A stretch of 64,000 nucleotides of DNA from Ampullaceana balthica (lineage: Eukaryota; Mollusca; Gastropoda; Lymnaeidae), in assembly GCA_944989445.1 (NCBI GenBank), contig CALYLW010000549.1, forward strand, positions 419,095 to 483,094. The letters run 5' to 3'. Of this stretch, positions 44,790 through 56,700 are shown piece after piece. How positions within the stretch are numbered: position 1 is the first letter of the stretch; every line of letters starts with the position of its first letter. The notes under the pieces are model-generated. The model was not told the origin of the DNA. It ran no database searches and worked only from the letters and a program-made list of their open reading frames with translations. The translations under genes and the position numbers were made by a program.

Positions 44790-47700
44790 GTAAATTCTTA
44801 AACGTGTGAAAGCATTGAGTGTTTGAGTCAGTTCAATCATTTTCTAGTTAAATCATTTGTTACATTAACAAAGACTTATGCAAGCATTCATTAATCTACT
44901 TTATTACTGTGATTCTTTAGACTCATGAAGATGTAAAATTTCAGTTATGTTCTAAGGTGTACTGGTTGGATTAGGGCAGTGAAGCGAACCTTTTTGGGGC
45001 CGTGTGCCCAAAATTCAATCAAAACCCACTTATTTATAGCAAAGTGCCAGCAAAGTGGTTTGATTAAGGAAGTAATATTTAAGTTGCATGCCGGCTGATG
45101 GGGCTCTGCGTGCCGACTGGGGCAAGCGTGCCATTGGTTCACCATCACTGGATTAGGGGAAGAGGACTGTCTAAATGATTTTAATTTAAATAAATTTTAT
45201 CACACACTACAAATACTCGTGACAATAAAAACATACAGCCTTTGATTTGAACTCTTCCAGGGCAGCGACATTCAAACAATCCAACCTGACAAGAGAGGAA
45301 CACGCTCAATATCTAAAGCTGTACAAGAAGTATGTCGGTGCCTACTCTCAAGGTGGACTTCCATCTGTGCTGGGATCACCGCAGTTAAAAGAGTTGGCCG
45401 TGTTTGAGGTTTGTTTGATTTACTAAATTTCTGATAGAGTTCAACAGCTTTGTCAACAGAACATCTTTTTAAAATGTTAAACGTATATATTTGAAAACAA
45501 TTGAGCCTATCAAATACTTTACGGGTTTGTTTAGACGTGAGGAAATCTTGATGGGTTGTTTTAATGAGCCACTGTAGATCTTCAATTGTCATTCTATACC
45601 TCAAAACAAAAAAAAATGGAATTCCCAAAAAGTTCATCAGTCAGCATGCTAATTTGGGTTCAATATGTTTCTAAGCTACAATTCTTTTTTTTTATTTTAA
45701 TTAATAAATGATATCATCAACAATAAAAGTTGTTATTTTTTAATATTTTTTTAAGGGGTAAAAAAATTTTTTTATAAATGAATTTAATATAATAATAATA
45801 TTTTAGCAAATGGGCTTAATTATATTCAAATTTTATGATATTATAGCCATTAAATGTTTTCAAAATATTTAAATATGTTTTATGGTAATGTCACAAAAGT
45901 AATTTTTAAGAGCATTAACTTATTGTTTACACTTATATAAGTACTAGAGCATCACCCGTCAAAAATGACGGAAGTTTTCAAAATAAATACACATCAGATT
46001 AAAAAATAATGTAATACAGCACTTTAATTAATTTTATTTATTTTTATTTGATTCATTTATTATCATATTGAACAATTTTATGCGAAAAGTTCGAAAAGTA
46101 ATTTTTGGTGCGCACTATTGAACAAATCAGCATTACATCCAAGAAGCATTACATCCATTACGGGAATTATGTATGTTGATACTTATATTCCAAAATTAAT
46201 CAAGTGTTGACTTTTATGTAAGTGTACTCATACCCTAAAATTAATAAAGTTGGAAAGGGAAATGTAATTACAAAGATTTTTCTTCAAAAGTAAGGACATT
46301 ATCTCAATCACAAATATACAAATCAGTGGCATGGATAAGGAATTTGCAGATGTTTATGAGGGTAACATTTTTTATATAAATAAAAATATTAACTCCCAAT
46401 AAATATACCAGTGCCAAAATTTAGTCTGTTCCTTGCTGGGATACAGCGCTATATAATTATCAATTTATTATTATTATTATTAAATAAAGATACTGATATA
46501 TCAAAATATAGTATTTATTTATACAATGCCATAATTAAACTTATTTTCTCTAGAAACTCCAGAGACAAGTTCTAAGAGAACAAGCTGAGTTCCAGGAATA
46601 CCTTAAAAAAAATGCTGAACGTAACCCAAAGTTTTATCAGTTCTTGCGAGAACCAGCCAGGAATTATTCCACTGTAAGTTTAGGTTGTCTTACAAATTGT
46701 ATTTTTAATCACTATCCAATAGATTACTCTTTTGGCATGTTTTAACCTGCACTTTTAAAACCGTCTTAAGATCACTGAACGAGTATTCTCATCTTAAAGA
46801 GATGCAAAGATTTCTAGGTTATAATTTCCCTGGTTGGCTTAATAGTGGGTTACAGAAGTTTTAAAAAAAATATTGCAAGAGAATAAGTGGCCTGTTTGGC
46901 TTTTGACAAGGTCTTAATTTTATTGGGTTTATTTTTAAAATAATTCTCTTCAGGCACATTGAATAACAAAATTTCAGCTTTCTAGTCGATTATAAGTTCT
47001 GCAACATTTAATAATATTAACAGTTTTAAATAATTAGGAAAGAAAATATCCTGAAAGCATATGGTTCTACCGGTTACTGAACATAATAAGTAGATGTTAA
47101 AATATGGTCACAGCTTATCTAAATTTGGGATTCATGCCCCATCCAAGTTATTCTTTGCTATTGTAATGCACGCTGGGATGTTACTTTATGGATTCTACTG
47201 ATGAGCAGTTTGTACATTTTTCTGTCTCCTCCTGTCTTAGCTAGTGGTGGCTCACTGTGACCTTTAATTTGTGTATAGCCGGGCACAATTCTACATTTTT
47301 GGTGGGACAAGTACTTTTTAAAAAAAAGAATATAGATTTTAATTTTTTTGCCTTTGTCTCATTCACACATTTTATCAAGTATATTCATTTCTGTAATATT
47401 TTTGTTTTGTTTCAGAGCAGAATTGGTGCTTACAGACTTCAGAAAGGTTATGCCCACCTTTTCAACAGCAGTTTGTGTGACAAGATCTCCCTGTCTCCTG
47501 GCTCTGGCTGTACACAGATGACTTATCAACAAACTTTGCTGCAAGTTGTAAGTCACAGGCAATAGTATTTATCCAGCTCTATCAGGCGCCAAGAATATTA
47601 TTTGTCATACTGTTTCTATTTCTGAATTTTAGTCATTTTATTTATAAAAATATATATATTCCTTATTAAACTGTCTATTTCTGACTTCTAGTCAAACCAT

Positions 47701-50700
47701 CTTATCTGTTTCTGTCAATCTTGTCACAGAAATTTATTATTTTACAAAATTAAATTCTAAGAATATTTCCATCATTCTGTTAGATTTATTTTACAGTCAT
47801 TAGTGGCAAGAGCTTAAGACAGCCTCTAAATGACACAAATAATATCAGGAGCTCTCAGCATGTTTTATAATAAGACAAATTTTATTTCTAGGTGATCAAA
47901 GCAGGACACTAGCCTTTAATGCACAGGATTATTCTTTATCAGTGTGCTGCATGCATTGCCCAGAGCTTTTAAAATTTTAGAAAAATATATAAATGTTGAT
48001 ACATATATATACACCTACAGTCTACAGCTAAAGTAAAATTTTATCAACTCCCAGGGTGCCCCACCAACAATTAAGATGCCGAGTATACCAAAGGGGAAGC
48101 CACCCATTAGGATACCACACAACATGAAGAAGATTGACGCCCTTTTCCCAAAGTTTGTCAAGAAGAAACCTTCTGGATTTATTCACCATGAGGTAATTAT
48201 AATGGACAAGGAGATTTAAAAACTATCCAGCCAGTCACCATTCAGCAATAGACATGGGGTTTGAGAGGAATACATTTAAAAAAAAATAAAATGCGCACCC
48301 ACCAAACTATTGAACAACTTTTTTTTTAAAATATCAATATTTAGGAAAATGTTAATAAATTTATTCTTTACTTATTATTAATTTTCTCAAACAAAACTAT
48401 TGAATTAATCTGTTGGAATATTAAAAAATATATGATTCTTGACAAGTTAGTGAAATTTTGTAAACTTCCTATCTCTCATTCTCAAGTATTCAGAAAAATT
48501 GATCTGTATTTATTATGGGATATTTTTTGTTGAATTTTGGGTTTATCGAGGGATAAAATTTATCAACAAGACATATCTTTGAAATTAAATATAACGCACA
48601 TCTGTATTTTTTATTAACAAGCTTTTCATAATTGTAAAACCTATCTCCATATATTTTCTATAGTGTCTTGCTTAAGTTTATTTTCGTATGAATGTCCCCA
48701 TGGTGTTTGTATTTTTGTGTCTGAACTCTACAGCCAGTGAGCTCTGACATCAATGCCAAGGTCCTGGCTGTCAAACACAAAATCCAGGTGGTGATGTCAT
48801 CTAGTGTGGTGGGTTGTTTGTTCAACAATCAGGAACCAGGTTATCAGCATGCTTGGAATGTCCCTGTTGCCGTGGAGGAGAGCACATTCAGAGGTGATTT
48901 TTAATTGGGTAGCTAGAAGGAAACTACTTCTGTCTTAAAATTATAAAGATAAACTCAGCTTGTCTTTGTCATAAGGTTTACAACTTATTAACATATCTTA
49001 TCTTGTGAATTTACTAATTTTTTATTTGAATTAATTTGAGTTTATAAAGTGTGCCACTTGGGTTTTTGTTTCCACATCTTCCCAAAGTATTCTATTTTAT
49101 CACATTTACTATTAATTCCCTGTTGAAAACCTTCACTACTACATGCTGGCAAGTTTCTTGGTATGTCATTAGGAGTTTGATGGAATAAGATATTTCTGTC
49201 AAAACTTTGCCAAAAACTTGAACAAAAGCTCTCCAATTCCATGCTAAGGTATTATACATGTCTGAGCCCTTAAGCATTTGAGATTTAAATACCAGTACTT
49301 TGTTATGTTTCTCCAGGTAAAATCTCGAAAGTCGTCTATCTGGATAAACCGTTGTTTGAAGACAACCTACGAATGAGGGATTACAACGCCATCTTCCACA
49401 AATATGCCCTGAGAGCATTTGTTTCTCATGCCAAAAAACAAGACAAGAAAGCAGTCAATATACAAGGCTTTGAGGGCCAGCAGCATAAAAGGCTGTCGTC
49501 CACCCCGGTGGATGACCCGTTTGATATGTTTAATTCATCTGTGACAAACCTGGAAACATTTGGAACGGGCACAAGCTCTGATAAAAAAATCCTTTCTGAT
49601 AAAATTTCATTGCCTAGTAAATATGTTAAAACCCAAGCAGCGAAATCTGTTGAGGACTTCAATGGATCTTTGAGTTTAGATGAAAGACTTGCAGGCAGTC
49701 GAGACGGAATGGGAAACACTTCTCATGGAAAAGTTTTGAGCTTGCCTGGTGAGAATGCTACATTGGAATCTGTTCCTCTGCAAGTGAATCCCTTGAGCCG
49801 TTCTTGTGCAAGGTTAACCCAACCATCAAAATCACCTGCACAAATAAGTCTTGGGGATAAGATGGACACAACCAAACAGGATGGTCCTTGTTTAATGAGA
49901 GAAGGTTTGACTGGCTTGAATTCAGACATGGCCGCAAGTCTTGACAACGAATCAGTTTTGAAAATACCCCCCAAAACTATACAACAAGCTGAGCTGAACG
50001 TGTCACCTCGTGTGATTGCGTCAAGTTTCTCTGATACCACACTCTCAGAATCAGCCAAAGTGTTCGGTCCAACTAAAGAAGATGACCAATTCCTGCCCAG
50101 GAGGAGAGGCAGGAAACGGAAATATCTGGCTGAATCAGTGGAGTCTCATTCTGGAAATAGTTTAGAGAGTAACAGTAAGGAGATCAGCCCTCATGAAGTA
50201 GCCAGTGTTACACTCGACGTCTCCAGTCCCCTTTCTCCAATCACCTCCCCTAAGACCAGCGTTACATCAGCTTCGCTTGACGTCTCCAGTCCCCTTTCTC
50301 CAGTCACCTCCCCTAAGACCAGCGTTACATCAGCTTCGCTCGACGTCTCCAGTCCCCTTTCTCCAGTCACCTCCCCTAAGACCAGCGTTACATCAGCTTC
50401 GCTCGACGTCTCCAGTCCCCTTTCTCCAATCACCTCCCCTAAGACCAGCGTTACATCAGCTTTGCTCGACGTCTCCAGTCCCCTTTCTCCAGTCACCTCC
50501 CCTAAGACCAGCGTTACATCAGCTTCGCGCGATGTCTCCAGTCCCCTTTCTCCAATCACCTCCCCTAAGACCAGCGTTACATCAGCTTCGCTCGACGTCT
50601 CCAGTCCCCTTTCTCCAGTCACCTCCCCTAAGACCAGCGTTACATCAGCTTCGCTCGACGTCTCCAGTCCCCTTTCTCCAGTCTCCTCCCCTCCATCTTC

Positions 50701-53700
50701 CCCTCCTGCCAACATGTCAGTTTCTGTCCATCATGTCATCAGAGAGATTCCATCCTCACCATTAATGTCCAGACCACCGGAGATCCCCTCTGAGCGTCTC
50801 ATACCACTTTCTCCCAACATGTCAGTAACTGGAACCAGAGCAAATGACACACTCCAAAAGTTGGCTGAGCCCACCTGCAATGGGAACAGCAACCCACAAC
50901 ATGATTCTCACAGTGATGTCAAGTCGATCAGTCCATTAGGCTCCATCCTGGGAGATATGTATGAAGATAATTTGAGCTGTAGAAAGACTGTGGTGCCCAA
51001 AGGTATTTTTAAGATCTGTGTTCAGTCAGTAGTTCTTCTTGTAGGCAGTCACAACCATTTGGCTTTAGTGTCATTTTAATGTCTACTTTATTTAAAAAGA
51101 ATTAATTCTAGTGTGTGTATATATACACACGCCGTATATACTCTTTCTATAACCCTTTCGTTCATAAGCCGACCCCCCCCCCTCTTTTGGAAGAGAATAG
51201 TATAGAAAGTGTGTAACCCGCTCGTAAGCCGACCCCAAGAGTTACCGTTATTTTTTTTGTTCTTTGGCAAACGGTGGCGAAAGCGCGTACATTAAAATTC
51301 GTTGTTGAAAACAAAATTTGTAAAACAGTTTATTAAAACATTCACAAAAATAAATAAAATGGATAAATAAGGTAAGTGCAGATGTTTAATAATATTTTAT
51401 ATCTTCTGATAAAGCAGTCGAATCTTGTAGAATGTAGACAAAAAACTTGATGATCTACAATAACAACACCGATATACAATGTACAAGCAGAAATTCCCTA
51501 TGAGCAGCTCGTTAGCCGACCCCCCAACATTTTCCTCCAGATTTTGTCCAAAATAAGTCGGCTTTAGATTGAGTATATACGGTATATATATATATTTATT
51601 TACTTATTTGTTTGTTTGTTTGTTTATTTTATTTATTTATTGATTTTATTTATTTATTTGTTTTATTTTAAAATTATTTTACCATTATTTTACTAGTATT
51701 CAGGGCATTGCCATAAAATATTGTCTTTGCTTACATTATTTCTAATAAACACATCCTGTAGTGTAGTGAATCAATGATATAAGCAATCTTATTTTAAAAA
51801 CAGAGTCCTATACCTTTGTCAAAACTTGTTCAACTTTACCTGGATATCCTCACCTTATAATGAAGCAATTAAAGTAGCATTAAAAATGAACACAAGCAGT
51901 CATTGCAAAAAGTCCTAGTCATGCATTCGAAATAAACATCCAGCTGACCTGAAAATAAGTTGGATACCTTCAAACTCTGACTGATCAAACTATTTTCTTC
52001 ATCAGAGGATCCAAGTGAATTTGTTCAGCCATTGGAAGAGTGCAAAAGTCTACAGTACAACTTATGGTCCCTGGGAGACAAAAAAGTTCTGATAAGATCC
52101 TCATGTCATGGAATCATCAAGGATTTCAAAAAGGTGGTAATCAGAACAGGTTATTATTTAGAGTGCCCTGAAAATTCAGTATGCACCAAAAGTAAAAAAG
52201 GTCAAGTTTTGGAGGAGACGTATTCATAGTTGTCCGTTATTTTTACTACTTATGCAGGTTTAAAAGAAGATGCCAGAGGTATCGCCATTCAGAGACTTAT
52301 TTAATTTAAATAAGACAACACCATTGAAAAAGGCCGTCTACAGTTATAACATTTGTCGAACTGATGCTATGTAAAATAAAGTAGTTACGTTTGACCAGTA
52401 ACTGAATTTGACATTAGTAGGAAACTACTTGAACTATCCCTTAACCCGTTGTTGGGTCGTTGGGGCACCATCATGAACTGCTCACTAACACACGCCATTT
52501 GTCCCGGTCCTGTGCTGCCCTTTGAGAGTCACTGAATGATAGGCCGGTCCACTCTTTGATATCGTCCTCCCAATCTCTTCTTTTGTCTGCCTCTTTTCCT
52601 TCCTCCCTGGACTGTGCCTTGCAATATAGTTTTTTGCGAGACCTCCAGTTCTTGTCACGTGTCCGTACCATCGTAATTTCCTCTTCTTAATGGAGGTGAG
52701 AAGGTCCTCGTAGGGGCCAATGACAGTACTTATTGTGTTGCGGACCGCTTCGTTTGTGATGTGCGCTGTGTAGGAGATGTTCAATATCTTTCTGAAACAT
52801 CTCATCTCTAGCGCATTGATTCTTCTTTGGAGGTCTGCAGTGAGCGTCCAAGCCTCACAACCATACAAGAAGACCGACATCGCCAGAGAGCGCATTAGCC
52901 GGATCTTTGATCTCAGGGAGAGCTTCTTGCTTTGCCAGATGTGCTTTAATTTACTCAATGCTGCCATTGTTTGGGCTACTCTGGCAAGAATTTCTGGCTT
53001 TGAGCCTTCGTCGGATATTATGGCCCCTAGATATTTGAAGGTGGAGACCTCTTCGAGTTTTTGCCCGTTTATCCGAATCTCACTTGTGAATTTACTATTT
53101 GCCATGACCTTGGTCTTTTCTGCATTGATTTCCATGCCGTACGCCTTTGCTGTTTTCTCTAGCTTTGCAAGGAATTCTTTTAGTTTGTCCTCGCTACCAG
53201 CTAGGCCGTCTATGTCATCGGCGAAGCGTAGGTTGGTTATGACTTCTCCCTCCGATGCTGACTGTTCCGACATGGTCATCTAGCACATCTGTCATGATCC
53301 TTTCAAGGAAGAGGTTGAAGAGGATGGGAGAAAGTAAACATCCTTGTCTGACACCAACAGTGGTCTTGAACCAATCTTCCAGCTTGCTGTTGAAGAGTAT
53401 TGCGCATTCAAGTAAAAGTTGGAATCTTTGTAAATCATGGGCTAAAATGTTTCACAATTTTTTATTGTTAATATAAAAAAAGCAGCCATGTCCTTAAACC
53501 ATCAGCGTAGTGATTTTTTTTCTATTTACTTTCTTTTCTTTATCTAAGTATCTTTATCTTAGACTTTATAGGTGCAAAGGCAGTAATTTCTGGAAAATCG
53601 GAGAATGATATAGTGTGGTCTTTACTGATAATATGTCTCTTTATGTTTGACACAGTTCACTTCTGAATGGCTTTATATTTGACACAGTGATTTTCTGAAT

Positions 53701-56700
53701 GGCACAAGGTTAAAACGGCGAACAGCCTAGCCATGTTAGGTGGTGCGCACCTAGTAAATCTCTATGAGAATTGTTCTTCTACATTTTTTTCAAACTTGAC
53801 TCCCTCCCACTCATAAACAATTATGTTCAAGTGACAATCATGGTTAACTACAAGTACGTTTTCCTTGGTCAAGAGACACATTCCCAACTTCAACTGCCCC
53901 AAAATATCTGACATTTCCATCTTAGGTACAATGCACCAGTGCATGTTCCTGGCTCTAGAAGCAGGAGTTTCAGTACATGCAGCACATACTGAGATGGAAA
54001 GAAAAAGAAATCTCTTTTGAATGAAATCTTTGTGAGATAAATATATCCTATAGAATGGGACTGCGATAAAGCTTTTAAATAAAATACAAAATACACAAAC
54101 AAATTGTGCAATGAAAAAAATTAATTTGAGCTTTATTTTAAACTAAAACTACAATAGATGTTTCGGCTAGTGCTAATAAAATAGGTACTTACATAAGTAT
54201 TTAAATATTACTTATGTAAGTACCTAATTTTATGTTATTGTACTGATGAAAGCATTAGCCGAAATGTCTATTGTAGTTTTAGTTTAAAATAAAGCTCAAA
54301 TTTATGTTTTTCATTGCACAATTTGTTTGTGCATTTTGCATTTTTTAAAGATAAATATGAAATTAAGCAAATTATTTATTAAATCTTTCATGGCATTTAA
54401 ATTTATTAGTAGTGGTTTGATTCAATATTTTCATCAACACTAGCCAATGAATTATTAAACTTTGATAAACCTAGTAGAAATACATAAAAGTCATGTTTAA
54501 CATTTTTTCTTTATCATGCTTGATCATTTTCAGTCGAGGGCAATATATCTGTGTCCTAAACTAGAGTATCAAACAGTCCATGGTCTAGAGCAGTTGACAG
54601 TTGATGAAATGGTCAAGAACTGGACATCTTGTTACATCAGACAAAACACCAACCTGCTTAGAAGTGAGTCAAATTTTTGAAATATGCCAAACAGTCTTGA
54701 AGCTAAACAGAGTTGATAAAAAATTACAATTAATAGAATTAAATCTTTAAAATTGAATTTATCTTTTTAACATAATTATTTTTCCAGCTCTTTGAATTTA
54801 AAATTTATTTCTGTGTTAGAATTATTTTTATTAAATATGATTCTATATTTCCAGCTCGAATTAATGCATTTACATCAGAGATTTTGATGTATGAAGAAAT
54901 GGAGCCACATCAAATTTTGCAACCTTCACTTAATTTTAAGTAAGTTCTGAAACAATTAAAGGGACTTAAAACCCCTTCCCTCATTATCTATTACAGATCC
55001 TTTGTACAGTAAATACAATCTACATCATGTATAATCCTCATACAAAGACTGATCTACACCCTGCAACAACCAAAGACCTATATATTCACTGAATGTAACT
55101 GATCATCTTCTCATCTCTGAAAGTAATTAACTACCTTCTCACTAATCACCTTTCTCACAACAGAAAACTAATCACCTTGTCACCCTTGAAAGTAACTAAT
55201 CATTTGTAACGCCTCTAACAGCTACTCATCACCTGTCTTAACCCAAATATTAGTAATATTAGTAATGGTAACATTCATTAACTTTCACCTTTACTTTTTA
55301 CAGGCCTCACAAAGCATTTCAGTTCCTAGACAACTTATTGAACCGCTTGACCAGGTAATTAAATGGGATATCTTGTGTGTAATATTATCTTTGACAATTT
55401 TTCTTCCTTAGGGGCCATCCATATATTATGTACAGGCTGATGGGGGTGGTTGGATTAAGGAGACTTTGCATATGTGGAAGGGTCTCAAATGCATCTGTTG
55501 ATATGCAAAAATTAATTTTTAGCTTACGTAACAAATTTGTGATAAACAACTGCTCGGGAGGAAGGCATGTTGAAATGATACACATACGATTTGAACACAA
55601 TTTACATTATCACAGGCAGGTCGAGATAATTATACACTCACTTATTTTTGTTTGAGCTAGCCACACCCTTGTCTCCACCACTGCTTGCACATGCTAATGC
55701 ATAGGCCAGACAGGGAGGTGCCTATTGGATTGTGTAGCTGAACGCCGGAGAACCATTACACATGATAAATAATTTCAATAATCTCCAGACACTACAATAG
55801 ACATAACCATATGGGTGTGAATGACCTGTCACAGTGATTCTCTTCTGCACTAACACTCCCCTCGGAGTCAATCTTGAGAATAAGCTTATATAGGATTATG
55901 AGTCCCTTACACCAGTGCTTCTCAAAGTGGTGGTCCTCGGACCGGTGCCGGTCCGTGGGCCATCTGCTGCCGGTCCGCAGAAATTATCAAGAAAGGACAG
56001 CAAATATAATTATAATCCCTTAATTGCAACCATTATACTAACCCTATAGAATAGTATAGAATATAGCAATTTTTGGTTAATATGCATATAAAATGAAGCG
56101 AGTAAAATAAAATAAATAACATTTCGCTACCACGTCAGTACACTGAAAATAGTTTACCGGTGCAATGGAACAAATTCCCACCGGTCCGCCATACTAAAAA
56201 GTTTGAGAAGCACTGTCTTACACCACATTGGATGAATTATTATGCACTAATCTTCTATATTGAAGGAGCATCTGTAACAGATAAGATGATTGTCTTCTCA
56301 CTGACATGTAAACACCGCACCTTGCATATTTTTCGGTTTGTCGATATAAACCTCTGAATTACTGTATTCCTCCTCTTTCTGGTTGATGTGATCTAGGACT
56401 TAAGACTGCAGATAATTTTTATTTTACTTTCGTACTTCTTTTTTATTTTGGTCCATTGCTGACAAAGGCTTTTTTCCATTACATTCATTGTTTTGTGGCG
56501 TCTTTTCAGGCTCACTCATACCCCATTGATTTACCATATTATTCACTCTCTTGCACAGGCTAATACGCATATGAATATATAATATAATTAAAGTGATGTA
56601 ACAGTTCAATATTGGCCAGATGACATTGAGCAGAACTGGAACTTGTGAGAGAGTTAACTTGAGACGATGTAGGGATAGAAAGAGGGAGGGGAGGACAGAG

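Noticed and set aside
45272..45637. 121-codon minus-strand ORF at 45.3-45.6 kb
   Set aside because: Antisense to ICE2 exon 2 and its intron; no recognisable domain, whereas the plus strand has a phase-consistent conserved exon.
49001..49418. Minus-strand ORFs upstream of ICE2 exon 7
   Set aside because: Antisense to intron 6 and exon 7 of ICE2, no motifs; chance open frames.
50191..50765. Repeat ORFs in other frames over ICE2 exon 7
   Set aside because: The 63-bp repeat is open in several frames; only the ICE2 frame joins conserved exons on both sides.
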